From assembly GCF_900105455.1 (NCBI RefSeq), contig NZ_FNSF01000002.1, forward strand, positions 551,501 to 615,500: 64,000 nt of DNA. The letters run 5' to 3'. Position 1 is the first letter of the stretch; each line of letters opens with the position of its first letter. Positions 1-9,682 of the stretch are shown here, one piece after another. The notes beneath the pieces are model-generated. The model was given only the letters and a program-made list of their open reading frames with translations, was not told where the DNA came from and ran no database searches. Position numbers and translations under genes: made by a program. The DNA comes from Tenacibaculum sp. MAR_2009_124 (GTDB lineage Bacteria > Bacteroidota > Bacteroidia > Flavobacteriales > Flavobacteriaceae).

Positions 1-2
1 TT

Positions 3-626
3 TTATTAATAATTAGTCTAGCCATCCCTTTGTTTTTTCATTTCTCATTTACTAGTTTCAATAATTACAAATACTTAAATAGTGTTTCCTTATCACCGCA
101 TTCAATATCCTATAGTTTATACTTTAATCTAGATAAAACGTTAATAGGACTGTTTATTATTGGTTTTAGTTTTAAGAAAATGGATATATCAATAATGTCT
201 TTATTGAAACGGATAGGAATATCACTGTTGATAATGTCTATTTTCTTTTTTGTATTAACGAGTGTTTTAGATTATTCCAAATTCGATCCGAAGTTACCAA
301 GCTTTACAATCGTATGGATTCTATGTAATTTGTTCTTTATTTGTATGGCTGAAGAAGCTTTATTTAGAGGTTTTGTTCAAAAAGAATTGGAGATTTTTAT
401 CAAAGGAAAATTGTCGGGAATTATAAGTGTTGTTATCGCTTCTTTAGTTTTTGGAATGGCTCATTTTAAAGGAGGTTTAATGTATATAATATTATCTTCA
501 ATAGCAGGGCTGTTTTACGGATACGTTTACTTTAAGACAAAAAGAGTTGAAAGCTCGATGCTTTTGCACTTTCTGTTTAATCTCATTCATTTCTTACTTT
601 TTGCTTATCCAGCATTGAAGCAATAA
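3..626 (+). CDS. CPBP-family intramembrane protease, 5' truncated by window edge
   Basis: This is a polytopic membrane protein of the CPBP (CAAX protease/bacteriocin-processing, type II CAAX prenyl endopeptidase-like) family. The sequence shows the hallmark EEALFRG motif followed by a FGMAH segment and a C-terminal LLHFLFN segment, which are the glutamate- and histidine-bearing motifs of this family. The reading frame is open from the first bases of the window (residues LLIISLAIP precede the first possible TTG start), so the true start lies upstream. Substrate is unknown. A bidirectional hairpin terminator follows the stop codon. A second CPBP protein lies at 54675-55217. Confidence 0.8.
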   Translation, partial: LLIISLAIPLFFHFSFTSFNNYKYLNSVSLSPHSISYSLYFNLDKTLIGLFIIGFSFKKMDISIMSLLKRIGISLLIMSIFFFVLTSVLDYSKFDPKLPSFTIVWILCNLFFICMAEEALFRGFVQKELEIFIKGKLSGIISVVIASLVFGMAHFKGGLMYIILSSIAGLFYGYVYFKTKRVESSMLLHFLFNLIHFLLFAYPALKQ

Positions 627-632
627 AAAAGA

Positions 633-657
633 GCCTAGAATTTCTAGGCCCTTTCAA
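633..657. terminator. Bidirectional hairpin terminator
   Basis: GCCTAGAA and TTCTAGGC (633-640/642-649) form an inverted repeat between convergent genes. The A-run at 625-630 becomes a T-run when read on the minus strand, so it probably serves the C10 protease best and the CPBP gene more weakly. Confidence 0.65.
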
Positions 658-688
658 AATCAAATTAATTACAACTCTCGCGGGAAAA

Positions 689-3535
689 CTATCGTTTCGA
701 CTTCACAAATGTGGCAGAATGTTGTTCTTTATGGTTTGTTATTTTAATAAAATACAAGCCTGCAGGAAGTTCTTCAATATTAATAGATTTATTAAAAGTA
801 TTTTGCTTCATTACTTTTCCATTGGCATCTGTAATGATATAGTTTGCATTTAAAATATCCTTATTACTTGAGATATTCAAAACATGACTTGCCGGGTTCG
901 GATATATCGAAACATTTATAAGTTCATTGGTTATTTTGGGAGTATCCGTTTTTTCAGCTACGCGTAATGCGGTTTGAACAATGTTAATGGTGTAGTCTTC
1001 AACCTCTCCATCGTCAAACATTTCACAAGGAGTTGATGAACTATTGTATTTCAATGAAACACGCATTCTTGTTTCTCCTAATTTCGCTTCAACAGGTGTT
1101 TTTATTGAGAAAACTAAATTGTCACTTTTGGATATAGAAGTAGAAACAATTTTTTCGTTGTCATCAAATTGCCCATTTTGATTATAATCTATCCAAACGG
1201 TGAAGTATTCTGTATAAGGTCCTCCGTTGAAATTACAACTTAATGTTAAATCATTTGTCGAATTCGAAATAATGGTTGCAGTTTTAGCAGTAAAATCTCC
1301 ATATCCTGAATCTGCATTGGATGCATTTGTCATGTCTCCATAAGAAACAAAATCGATCCATTCATACTGAATGTTCTTTCCTTTTGATTCACAATATCCA
1401 ATACTATCGCTGGTAGTCGTTATCTCAATGCTATTACTGTTTTCAGAAACGTTTCCTGCGTAGTCAATTGCCTTTACAAAGAAAGAATAGGTACTATTTT
1501 TAGCGAGTTTTTCAACATTGAAACTCGTTCCGTTTGCAGTCGCTATTTTAGAATTATTACTGTAAATTTCATAAGTCTTTACTTTGACGTTGTCATTAGA
1601 AGCAGTCCAATTTAAGTTCACTGAAGTATCAGAAATATCACTTGCTTTTAAATTCATTGGAGCTTCAGGAGCGATCTCGTCGAGGCCAATTGTCTTATAA
1701 GAGATGTTATCGATTTTAGCTAAATCATTTCCTTTTTTTACAGAACTATCTTTTTTATATGTCCAAGATAAGGTATGTTGACCAGCAGGAACTTTAAAGC
1801 TTGTAGTTGCCCAAGGCTTTTCACCACTCCAACGCTTTTGCTGCTTATCGTCGATTTTAAAAATTAAGAAGTCATACCCTCCCTCAGAAGAAACCATATA
1901 ATCGAATTTAATAGTACTTTCAACTGTAAAGTTTTCTGTAAGTGTTAAAACAGATTCTTGGTTGTCATTGACTGAACCAGATTGTGCGAAGTGATTGCTA
2001 TTGTTCCCGATACTGAAAGAAGCTTGTCCAGAATTAGAAAAACTCGCTTGACTGAAATCTGCCGTTTCGAAATTTATAATATGATCCTTAATAACCTGAT
2101 CGTAACCAAGTACGGTTATTGTGAATTCTTGATTGCTTGTATTTGTTCCATCACTAGCTGTTATGCGTACCTTATAAGAACCTTTCGCGTTATCGTCAGG
2201 AGTTCCTGTTAAAATAAACTTTCCATTAACCTTGTTTAGGGTTAACCAACTTGGAGTTTCGACAAGAGTTACTTCAACTGTGTCTTGACGATTTTCGTCA
2301 ATTACATTAACTATGTACTCATAATTTTCACTGGTTCTGATAACGTTTTTAGGTGATGAATTAAATAAAGGTGCAAGGTTTGTAGGGTAAACGTCAATCA
2401 TAATAGCATTGTTATCGATCCAATTATACTTACCGCCATGAGTTATCATTTCAGTAAGATAGAAATATCCATTACTTCTACCTGCCCAACCCCAGTTGAT
2501 GTGAAAGTAATCTCCTTGATCCGTAGCGTCATATCCATCCAAGGCAAAAAGATGTCCTGCACCTCCAGCATTTGGGTCTTGAAGGTTTTTGCTCCTTCCA
2601 GAATATAAAACAGGTCTTTTTTCATTAAGTTGTTCCTTAATTAAACCACTCCAATTGTCGTCAGAATAATTATAACGATACACCATTCTGGCTCCGCTAT
2701 TGTACTTAAAATACTTTTTCAAAGCTGATAAAGCATCGGCTGAATAAGCACCTGAACCACCATTAGCAGAGGTTCCGTAGTTCATGGAAACGGCAATACC
2801 ACAATGATATGATAGTTTTGCGTTTTCGTTATCAGCATTAGTTTTGGACATGTTGTCCCAATCGTATAGTTGTTCCTCAAAATTAACGGAAAGACTCCCG
2901 TAAGTGCCATGGTTGTATGAACGCTGTCCTTTACCCATTTTTGGAAATTCCCAATAGCGCATTACTTGCGCCATAGCTGTGGCTACACAACCTACTATTG
3001 CTTGACCATCATCATTTTTAGGGCAGTATTTTTGAAAACCGCTAGATTGGGTGTAAAGAATATCGTCCATAAAAGGAGGGATAACAGTGGCTCTTCTTTG
3101 ATTTCTTTTTGAATTAAATAAAGAATTCCATCCAGGGTGAGCAATTGCGGTTCCTCTTTGCTGTCCTTGATTATTGGCACTTTCAACAATAAATTCCTTG
3201 TAAGCATTCAACAAGTCTTTTGTTGTTTCGTTTTGCATGTTGTTATCGAAATAAGCTGATTCCGAATACGCCAAAATAGGTTTAGTTGCATCATCGGCAG
3301 ATACAATTACAAAACCACCATTGTGGTAGTTAATTACAAAGTAAACAAGTTGGGTTTCATTGTAAACTTCGTCAATGGAAATGATTTTCTTAATTGAGTT
3401 CTTTGTAGAACTCCGTTGTTGTAGCTCAACCCATTTATTGGCAGCTGAAATAGCTTTTTTCTTGCTAATTGGGTTTGCTAGAATTCCTTGAATACAAAGG
3501 AATAGCGTGGTTAAAATGGTAATTTTTAGTTTCAC
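689..3535 (-). CDS. Secreted C10 (streptopain-type) cysteine protease with T9SS type A sorting domain
   Basis: A secreted multidomain protease. It has a signal peptide (about residues 1-20) and an N-terminal Spi/pro-like region with FVIVSADD. The peptidase C10 catalytic domain carries the likely nucleophile Cys183 (GCVATAMAQ) and catalytic His328 (GHLFALDGYD), followed by the family's INWGW motif. Downstream are an Ig-like/putative cadherin-type module (about 382-474), a fibronectin III module (about 618-710), a GEVED domain (about 711-853) and a C-terminal T9SS type A sorting domain beginning near VSIYPNPAS (about 875-948) and ending in a basic tail. The start is GTG, since no in-frame ATG lies upstream. 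It is probably exported by type IX secretion to the surface or medium. It points away from the TonB receptor/C1 peptidase pair. Confidence 0.9.
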   Translation of the reverse strand: MKLKITILTTLFLCIQGILANPISKKKAISAANKWVELQQRSSTKNSIKKIISIDEVYNETQLVYFVINYHNGGFVIVSADDATKPILAYSESAYFDNNMQNETTKDLLNAYKEFIVESANNQGQQRGTAIAHPGWNSLFNSKRNQRRATVIPPFMDDILYTQSSGFQKYCPKNDDGQAIVGCVATAMAQVMRYWEFPKMGKGQRSYNHGTYGSLSVNFEEQLYDWDNMSKTNADNENAKLSYHCGIAVSMNYGTSANGGSGAYSADALSALKKYFKYNSGARMVYRYNYSDDNWSGLIKEQLNEKRPVLYSGRSKNLQDPNAGGAGHLFALDGYDATDQGDYFHINWGWAGRSNGYFYLTEMITHGGKYNWIDNNAIMIDVYPTNLAPLFNSSPKNVIRTSENYEYIVNVIDENRQDTVEVTLVETPSWLTLNKVNGKFILTGTPDDNAKGSYKVRITASDGTNTSNQEFTITVLGYDQVIKDHIINFETADFSQASFSNSGQASFSIGNNSNHFAQSGSVNDNQESVLTLTENFTVESTIKFDYMVSSEGGYDFLIFKIDDKQQKRWSGEKPWATTSFKVPAGQHTLSWTYKKDSSVKKGNDLAKIDNISYKTIGLDEIAPEAPMNLKASDISDTSVNLNWTASNDNVKVKTYEIYSNNSKIATANGTSFNVEKLAKNSTYSFFVKAIDYAGNVSENSNSIEITTTSDSIGYCESKGKNIQYEWIDFVSYGDMTNASNADSGYGDFTAKTATIISNSTNDLTLSCNFNGGPYTEYFTVWIDYNQNGQFDDNEKIVSTSISKSDNLVFSIKTPVEAKLGETRMRVSLKYNSSSTPCEMFDDGEVEDYTINIVQTALRVAEKTDTPKITNELINVSIYPNPASHVLNISSNKDILNANYIITDANGKVMKQNTFNKSINIEELPAGLYFIKITNHKEQHSATFVKSKR

Positions 3536-3561
3536 TTTAAAATAATGTTTAAATTCAAAGG

Positions 3562-3569
3562 CAAAACTA
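3562..3569 (-). promoter_or_regulatory. Putative -7 element for the C10 protease
   Basis: On the minus strand this reads TAGTTTTG, a match to the Bacteroidetes -7 consensus TAnnTTTG, about 27 bases before the GTG start. A clear TTG at the -33 position is not seen. Confidence 0.4.
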
Positions 3570-3825
3570 TGAGATACTATGCGTGCATAAAATAAGTGGT
3601 TTTACGAGAAATGTTATTGGTAGAGTTCCTAGTTTTTAATAGGGGTAAGGAGGAAGCTATATAGGGTAATTAGGTGTTTGAAATTCAACAATACTACCTA
3701 TTTTGTTTTTTATTAAACATTTAAAACGGTATAATGTAGGGCTTTATGATGTTACTTTTATTGTTGGAATTACAATTAATAAAAATATAATGTTTAACTT
3801 TTTATTAAAATAGATAAACAAATAT

Positions 3826-3833
3826 TATATTTG
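3826..3833 (+). promoter_or_regulatory. Putative -7 element for the TonB receptor
   Basis: TATATTTG matches TAnnTTTG about 100 bases upstream of the chosen ATG at 3931. The upstream -33 TTG is not obvious, so this is a partial promoter match. Confidence 0.4.
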
Positions 3834-3930
3834 CTGATAATTAAACATTTAGAATTGATTCAGGTCATTTATTCAAAAGTATGACAACTACGAATTGTAT
3901 TTGACTGGTAAAAATTATAAAAGAAAACGA

Positions 3931-6333
3931 ATGAGAAAACTTGTTTTAGTATTGTGTGTATTGCAATCTATTTTTATAAACGCGCAAGATGTAGGGATGA
4001 TAAAAGGAAAAGTAATTGATGCGAAAACGAGAGAACCTCTTCCTTTTGTAAATATTTTAATTGTTGGAACCGAAAATGGAGGAATGACGGACGATTTAGG
4101 AGAGTTTACAATTAAAAATGCTCCACTTGGATATAGACAAGCACGTGCTTCATTTGTTGGTTATAAGACAGTTACTTCTGATGATTATTTAATTACAAAA
4201 GAAAAGGTGCCCTATATCACTATTGAAATGATAGAAGATGCAACTCAACTTGCAGAAGTGGAGGTAAAAACCAAACTATTTAAAAAAACATTAGAAAGTC
4301 CAGTATCCTTGCAATCTTTAGGGGTTGCTGAGATTGAGAGGAATCCAGGAGGTAATAGAGATGTTTTAAGAGTTATTCAGTCCTTCCCCGGTGTAGCTTC
4401 AAATCCAGGATTTAGAAACGATATTATTATTCGAGGTGGAGCCACTTCCGAAAACAAATTTTATGTGGATGGTATTGAAGTTCCTGTAATTAATCATTTT
4501 CAAACACAAGGAGCCACTGGTGGTCCAGTAGGTATTATGAATACAGATTTAATTCGAAAGGTAGATTTTTATTCGAGTGCCTTTCCATCAAACCGAGGAA
4601 ATACCTTAAGTTCTATTATTGAGTTCACGCAGAAAACAGGAAACCCAGACAGATTAAATGTAAGAGCAACATTAGGTACATCAGATGCAGGTATTACAAT
4701 AGATGGACCGATTGGTGAAAATACAACGTATATAGCTTCGTTTAGGCAATCGTATTTAAAGTTCCTTTTTAAACTTATTAAACTCCCTTTTTTACCAACC
4801 TATAATGACTTCCAGTTTAATGTGAAAACTAAGTTGAGTGATAAAAGTGAATTGTCTTTTATCGGTTTAGGAGCCATTGACGATTTTGAAATCAACACTG
4901 AGGTTAACAATGGTGTAACAGATGAAGAACAAAGAAAGGCAAATCAATATATTTTAAATACAGTTCCAGTAAATGGACAATGGAATTATACCGTAGGTGT
5001 TAATTATAAACGTTTTGGAGAGAATTCTACGCAACAATTTGTGTTTAGTAGAAATGAATGGAAGAACTTCGCAACGAAGTACTTTATGAATGATGAATCT
5101 AGTCGAGACAATTTATTGTTGGACTATAATTCGAAAGAAACAGAAAATAAATTTCGTTTTGAAAATACATTGAGAAGAGGGAAGTATACTTTGAATCTTG
5201 GGATGAATCTTGAGTTAGCTAATTATACGAATGATACGGAGCAGAAAATAGTGAATACCCAAAATGTAGCATTGAGAAAATTTAATTCTGAAGTAAACTT
5301 TTTTAAATATGGATTGTTTGGACAATTTTCTACTTCGCTTTTCAATGATAAGCTAGGGGTTTCTTTTGGATTCCGATTTGATGGAATTGATTATAACAGT
5401 GAAATGAAAAACTTGTTCAATCAATTTTCACCAAGAATTGCTACCACCTATAATTTCAGTGATAAATGGTCTTGGAATAGCTCTTTAGCTATTTATAAGC
5501 AGTTACCTTCTTATACTATTTTAGGATTTAGAGACAACAATAACGAATTGGTAAATAAAAGAGGATTAAAATACATTGAATCTCAACATGCGGTTTCTGG
5601 TTTAGAATTTAGACCAGATAATCTAACTAAATTGAGCGTTGAAGGTTTTTACAAAAAATATAATGACTATCCATTTTCGGTTAGAGATCAAATTAGTTTA
5701 GCAAATTTAGGAGCAGACTTTGGTGTTGTAGGGAATGAAGAAGTAGTATCTAATTCAACAGGAAGAGCCTATGGATTTGAAATTTTGGCACAAAAGAAAT
5801 CTTATAAAGGTTTATATGGAATAGCAGCCTATACCTTTGTTAGAAGTGAATTTAAAAATAGTGTAGGGAATTATATTCCATCAACATGGGATAACAGACA
5901 CTTGTTAACGATTACTGCTGGAAAGAAGCTGGCGAAAAACTGGGAAGTAGGAACTAAGTTTAGATTAGTAGGAGGAAGACCTTATACTCCTTATGACTAC
6001 AATGCTTCTTCGTTAATAACTAATTACAATGTTAGTAACGGAGGTATTTTAGATTTTGCTCGTTTAAATTCTGAAAGATTTGGAACCTATACTCAATTGG
6101 ATTTTAGAGTTGATAAAACGTGGTTTCTTAAAAAGTTATCGATTAACTTGTTTTTAGATATTCAAAATGTATATGCTAGTTCAGCGGATCGACAATTATT
6201 CTTGTTACCACAAGAGGATGCTAACGGTACGCGATTAACAGATCCAAATGATCCTTCAAGATACTTGCTAGAGGAAGTAGGAGATTCTTCTGGAAGAGCC
6301 ATCCCTAGAATTGGGGTAATTGTAGATTTTTAA
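3931..6333 (+). CDS. TonB-dependent outer-membrane receptor (CarboxypepD_reg-like domain)
   Basis: An outer-membrane active-transport receptor. I chose the ATG at 3931, which gives a signal peptide beginning MRKLVLVLCVL and ending at NAQ. The possible TTG at 3895 would add a charged stretch in front of it. The mature protein begins with a carboxypeptidase-regulatory-like beta-sandwich (GKVIDAKTREPLPFVNI), then a TonB plug (VIQSFPGVASNPGF...IIIRGGATSENKFYVDGIE) and a large beta-barrel that ends in a C-terminal phenylalanine (IGVIVDF). There is no SusD partner, so this is not a classical polysaccharide SusCD pair. A C1 peptidase starts 78 bp downstream, and together with the divergent C10 protease this makes peptide or protein-derived substrates plausible, but the substrate is an inference. 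Confidence 0.9.
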   Translation: MRKLVLVLCVLQSIFINAQDVGMIKGKVIDAKTREPLPFVNILIVGTENGGMTDDLGEFTIKNAPLGYRQARASFVGYKTVTSDDYLITKEKVPYITIEMIEDATQLAEVEVKTKLFKKTLESPVSLQSLGVAEIERNPGGNRDVLRVIQSFPGVASNPGFRNDIIIRGGATSENKFYVDGIEVPVINHFQTQGATGGPVGIMNTDLIRKVDFYSSAFPSNRGNTLSSIIEFTQKTGNPDRLNVRATLGTSDAGITIDGPIGENTTYIASFRQSYLKFLFKLIKLPFLPTYNDFQFNVKTKLSDKSELSFIGLGAIDDFEINTEVNNGVTDEEQRKANQYILNTVPVNGQWNYTVGVNYKRFGENSTQQFVFSRNEWKNFATKYFMNDESSRDNLLLDYNSKETENKFRFENTLRRGKYTLNLGMNLELANYTNDTEQKIVNTQNVALRKFNSEVNFFKYGLFGQFSTSLFNDKLGVSFGFRFDGIDYNSEMKNLFNQFSPRIATTYNFSDKWSWNSSLAIYKQLPSYTILGFRDNNNELVNKRGLKYIESQHAVSGLEFRPDNLTKLSVEGFYKKYNDYPFSVRDQISLANLGADFGVVGNEEVVSNSTGRAYGFEILAQKKSYKGLYGIAAYTFVRSEFKNSVGNYIPSTWDNRHLLTITAGKKLAKNWEVGTKFRLVGGRPYTPYDYNASSLITNYNVSNGGILDFARLNSERFGTYTQLDFRVDKTWFLKKLSINLFLDIQNVYASSADRQLFLLPQEDANGTRLTDPNDPSRYLLEEVGDSSGRAIPRIGVIVDF

Positions 6334-6411
6334 ATTGTTTTATTATTTATTGTTCTTTTAATTAGTATCAAAAAAGCTAAATTGCCCTAACAACTAAATA
6401 ATTTAAAAATA

Positions 6412-7524
6412 ATGAAGGAATTACTATTAGGGGCTACTATCTTTTTCTTAGGATTTGGAACTGTAAACGCCCAAGAATATCAGTTCAAAACCATTACTGA
6501 TATTGAAAGTACACAGATAAAAAGTCAGGATATAACGGGAACTTGTTGGAGTTTTTCAACAACATCGTTTTTGGAATCAGAAGTAATAAGGTTAACAGGA
6601 AAGGATATTGATTTATCTGAGATGTTTACGGTAAGAAATACCTATTCCGATAAAGCTATAAATTATTTATATCGACAAGGTAAGGCACAGTTTAGTGAAG
6701 GGGGCTTAGCACATGATGTAATCAATTCAGTTGAGAAATTTGGATTGGTTCCTGAAAACGCTTTTACGGGATTACAAACCGGAGAAGATAGGCATAACCA
6801 TGCAGAATTGATTGCAGTATTAAAAAATATGTTAGATACTTATATTAAAAATCCAGCTGGGCAATTAAGTACAAAATGGAAGCCGTCTGTAGAAAGTGTT
6901 CTTGATGTATATTTAGGAGAGAATAAAAAAGAGTTTGTGTTTGAAGGTAAAAGATATACTCCAAAATCATTTGCTGAATATGTTAAAATAAACCCTTCGA
7001 ACTATATTACATTAAGTTCTTTTGAGCATGTTAAAAAATACACGCCTTTTGTACTAAGTATTCCTGATAATTTTTCAAATGGTTCTTTCTATAATATTTC
7101 TTTAGATGAATTGGTTTCTGTTACCAAAAGCGCATTAAAAAACGGATATACTGTTGCGTTAGATTGTGATGTTTCAGAAAAAACCTTTTCTTCAATGGCG
7201 GGCGTTGCAGTAATACCTGCATCGAGTTCGAATAAGAAGAAATCACTAAAGCAGCTTGTGCAAGAGAAAAATATTACTCCAGCTTACAGGCAAGCAGAAT
7301 TTGAAAACTTTAATACAACAGATGATCATTTAATGCATATTGTTGGAATAGTTAAAGATCAAAAGAATAATACTTACTTTAAGGTGAAAAATTCTTGGGG
7401 AACCAAACAAGGAAATAATGGATATGTTTACATGTCTGTTCCTTATTTCCGATTAAAAACAATTTCAGTATTATTGCACAAAGATGCCGTATCAAAAGAT
7501 ATAATAACAAAATTAAAACTTTAG
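6412..7524 (+). CDS. C1 papain-family aminopeptidase, bleomycin hydrolase-like
   Basis: A cysteine peptidase of the C1B (bleomycin hydrolase/PepC) type. The catalytic triad is visible: Cys45 in GTCWSFS, His306 in TTDDHLMH, and Asn327 in VKNSWG. An N-terminal hydrophobic signal ending at NAQ suggests export to the periplasm, unlike the cytosolic PepC enzymes. At 370 residues it is shorter than many family members (about 400-450). It lies 78 bp after the TonB receptor and is followed by a strong terminator, so the two probably form an operon. Likely role: trimming of short peptides in the periplasm. Confidence 0.85.
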   Translation: MKELLLGATIFFLGFGTVNAQEYQFKTITDIESTQIKSQDITGTCWSFSTTSFLESEVIRLTGKDIDLSEMFTVRNTYSDKAINYLYRQGKAQFSEGGLAHDVINSVEKFGLVPENAFTGLQTGEDRHNHAELIAVLKNMLDTYIKNPAGQLSTKWKPSVESVLDVYLGENKKEFVFEGKRYTPKSFAEYVKINPSNYITLSSFEHVKKYTPFVLSIPDNFSNGSFYNISLDELVSVTKSALKNGYTVALDCDVSEKTFSSMAGVAVIPASSSNKKKSLKQLVQEKNITPAYRQAEFENFNTTDDHLMHIVGIVKDQKNNTYFKVKNSWGTKQGNNGYVYMSVPYFRLKTISVLLHKDAVSKDIITKLKL

Positions 7525-7550
7525 ATTAACGTATTAGTTTATATGTATTA

Positions 7551-7587
7551 AAAACACTCAAGAATAACTTTCTTGGGTGTTTTTTTA
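7551..7587 (+). terminator. Rho-independent terminator
   Basis: A stem of AACACTCAAGAA paired with TTCTTGGGTGTT and followed by seven T residues lies 30 bp after the C1 peptidase stop codon. Confidence 0.85.
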
Positions 7588-7661
7588 TGATTAAAGTTAA
7601 AACTTAGGTTAAACGTGGAATTTTGTATCTTTCCAGTGTTAACAAAAAAATCGATTAGATT

Positions 7662-9110
7662 ATGGAAGAAAAGTTGAATAGCGGGGAATCCGTAGAACAA
7701 TCTAAACAAGCTGTTCAGGACGATGCAAAAGGTCTATGGGAAAGTTCCAAGAAATTCTTAATGGAGCTTTTAGATTTTAGACATGATACTGATCAAGAAG
7801 CAACAATTGAAGCGATTAAAGGAGATATTGCTTTTAAAGGAGCCACAGCTTGGATTTTAATTTGTTCTATTTTCGTTGCATCGATAGGTTTAAATGCCAA
7901 TTCAACTGCAGTGGTTATCGGAGCCATGTTAATTTCTCCACTAATGGGACCTATTTTGGGAATAGGAATGTCTATTGCTATTAACGATATTGATACATTG
8001 AAAAAATCGCTAATAAACTTGGCGACAATGATTGTACTGAGTTTATTAACTGCTTTTTTGTTTTTCTTTGTGTTTCCATTAAAGGAAGAAACATCAGAGC
8101 TTCTCGGACGCGTTCAACCAGATATCCGAGATGTATTAATCGCTTTTTTTGGTGGGTTAGCTTTAATTATTGCAAGAACTAAAAAAGGAACAATTGCTTC
8201 AGTAATATTTGGAGTGGCGATTGCTACTGCATTAATGCCTCCGCTATGTACGGCTGGATACGGTTTAGCGATTGGGAAATTTGATTACTTTTTTGGAGCG
8301 ATGTATCTTTTTACAATCAACGCCATTTTTATAGCACTAGCAACATTTGTTGTATTGAAAGTGTTGGGATTCACGATGATGCGTTATGTGAATTCTGCAA
8401 AACGAAAAAGAATTGCACGTTTGGCTTCTTTTGTAGCAATATTGGTAATGATCCCGGCTATTTTTACATTTATGAGGGTGTATAATGAAACAATGATAAT
8501 GGCAAACTATAGGTCATTCATTAAGGAAAAAGTTGAGGAAAATGATAATTTATGGTTGCAAAAAAAGGATATAGATAAAAAAGAGAAAACTATTAAGTTG
8601 TTTTTTAATGGTGAATTATCTGCCGCAATTAAATCTAGTTTAGAAAATGAATTAAAAAGCTACGATAAGATAAAAGATTTCTATATTGACTTTAATGAGA
8701 ATGGAGTTAAAAGCCTAAATGATTTGTCTACATCATTACAAAGGTCATATGCAGATATCGATGAAAAAAATAACATTATAAAAGGCCTTCAAAAAGAAAT
8801 TGATGATTTAAAACTAACCATTTCGGATTTAAACACAAGAATTGAACAAAATGCCTTAGAAAAGGATAAAAATTCAGTTCCCTTTAATTCAATAATGAAA
8901 GAAGCTAAAATCCGATATAACGATATTACATCGATGAGTTTTACCAATAGATTAGTCTCTAAGGATTTTATTAAAGTAGATACCGTTCCAGAAATGACTG
9001 TATCTTGGAGTAAAAAACTGCACGACTCTACGATAGTGAAAAAGGAAAAAGAACTAAAAGAATGGCTGCAAAAAGAATTGTCTATTAAAAACTTAGAACT
9101 AAAAAAGTAA
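7662..9110 (+). CDS. DUF389 membrane protein with C-terminal coiled coil
   Basis: A DUF389-family integral membrane protein. The sequence shows a soluble N-terminus (about 1-60), then several hydrophobic segments between about residues 60 and 275, including the family-typical GAMLISPLMGPILGIG stretch and a second region with GVAIATALMPPLCTAGYGLA. A charged C-terminal half follows, with a predicted coiled coil at about residues 360-410. The biochemical function of this family is not established. Some members resemble transporters, but nothing here shows a substrate. It stands alone, with a terminator before it and the small XRE gene after it. Confidence 0.8.
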   Translation: MEEKLNSGESVEQSKQAVQDDAKGLWESSKKFLMELLDFRHDTDQEATIEAIKGDIAFKGATAWILICSIFVASIGLNANSTAVVIGAMLISPLMGPILGIGMSIAINDIDTLKKSLINLATMIVLSLLTAFLFFFVFPLKEETSELLGRVQPDIRDVLIAFFGGLALIIARTKKGTIASVIFGVAIATALMPPLCTAGYGLAIGKFDYFFGAMYLFTINAIFIALATFVVLKVLGFTMMRYVNSAKRKRIARLASFVAILVMIPAIFTFMRVYNETMIMANYRSFIKEKVEENDNLWLQKKDIDKKEKTIKLFFNGELSAAIKSSLENELKSYDKIKDFYIDFNENGVKSLNDLSTSLQRSYADIDEKNNIIKGLQKEIDDLKLTISDLNTRIEQNALEKDKNSVPFNSIMKEAKIRYNDITSMSFTNRLVSKDFIKVDTVPEMTVSWSKKLHDSTIVKKEKELKEWLQKELSIKNLELKK

Positions 9111-9219
9111 TAGCAAGAAGTATAAAATTAGAAGTTTAGAGAAAAACATGGTTTTGGGATCATGTTGAGATGTCATATGTTGCACATACGATAATTTTAA
9201 ATATTTTATTGAGTAAAAA

Positions 9220-9651
9220 ATGATAGTTAAAAGATTAAAGGAAGTAATAACTTACAAAGGAATTAGTACTCAGGAGTTTTCCAATGGAACTAATCTTAAT
9301 ACAGAAGAATTAGAGAGTATTTTAAATGGAAATACACCGGTAAATGAGAGGTTTTTAAAATCTGTTTTAGAATCGTATCCCGAAATTAATGCGAATTGGC
9401 TCATTTTGGGAGAAGGAGAAATGATAGAAGCAAACAATAATTGGGGAAAATATGTAAAGAACTTAGATCAATTGGTTCCTGAAGAAATTCTTGATTACAT
9501 ACTTACGAATTCGAGTAAGTTCAGAGGAGAACCTAAAATTGATGCGATAGTGGATTTATTCTCAAATTTTGAACAGCAAAGAGAGTTACAAAAAATGTAT
9601 GATAAAATTGAAAGGTACGAGAAATTGTTAGAAGACAAGATAGGGGACTAA
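9220..9651 (+). CDS. Small XRE-like helix-turn-helix protein
   Basis: A 143-residue soluble protein. Residues 1-70 fit the helix-turn-helix arrangement of phage-repressor-like proteins common in Bacteroidetes, including the characteristic segment INANWLILGEGEMI just after the DNA-binding helices. The C-terminal half is helical and ends in a short coiled-coil-like segment (about 110-140), probably for oligomerisation. The neighbours give no clear target. HTH assignment is by pattern, not by search, so it is moderately secure. It could regulate the adjacent DUF389 gene or the minus-strand cluster that converges on it. Confidence 0.6.
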   Translation: MIVKRLKEVITYKGISTQEFSNGTNLNTEELESILNGNTPVNERFLKSVLESYPEINANWLILGEGEMIEANNNWGKYVKNLDQLVPEEILDYILTNSSKFRGEPKIDAIVDLFSNFEQQRELQKMYDKIERYEKLLEDKIGD

Positions 9652-9682
9652 GGGGAGAATAATTATAGAGTTGTTGTGTTAT

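Larger units (their letters stand above)
3536..3930. other. Divergent intergenic region
   Basis: This AT-rich region of about 395 bp separates the minus-strand protease from the plus-strand TonB receptor. It holds one candidate -7 element for each gene. I see no further gene, repeat array or convincing riboswitch in it. Confidence 0.5.

Noticed and set aside
1982..2212. 76-residue plus-strand frame inside the C10 protease gene
   Set aside because: It lies wholly inside the well-supported protease gene on the other strand and has no recognisable features.
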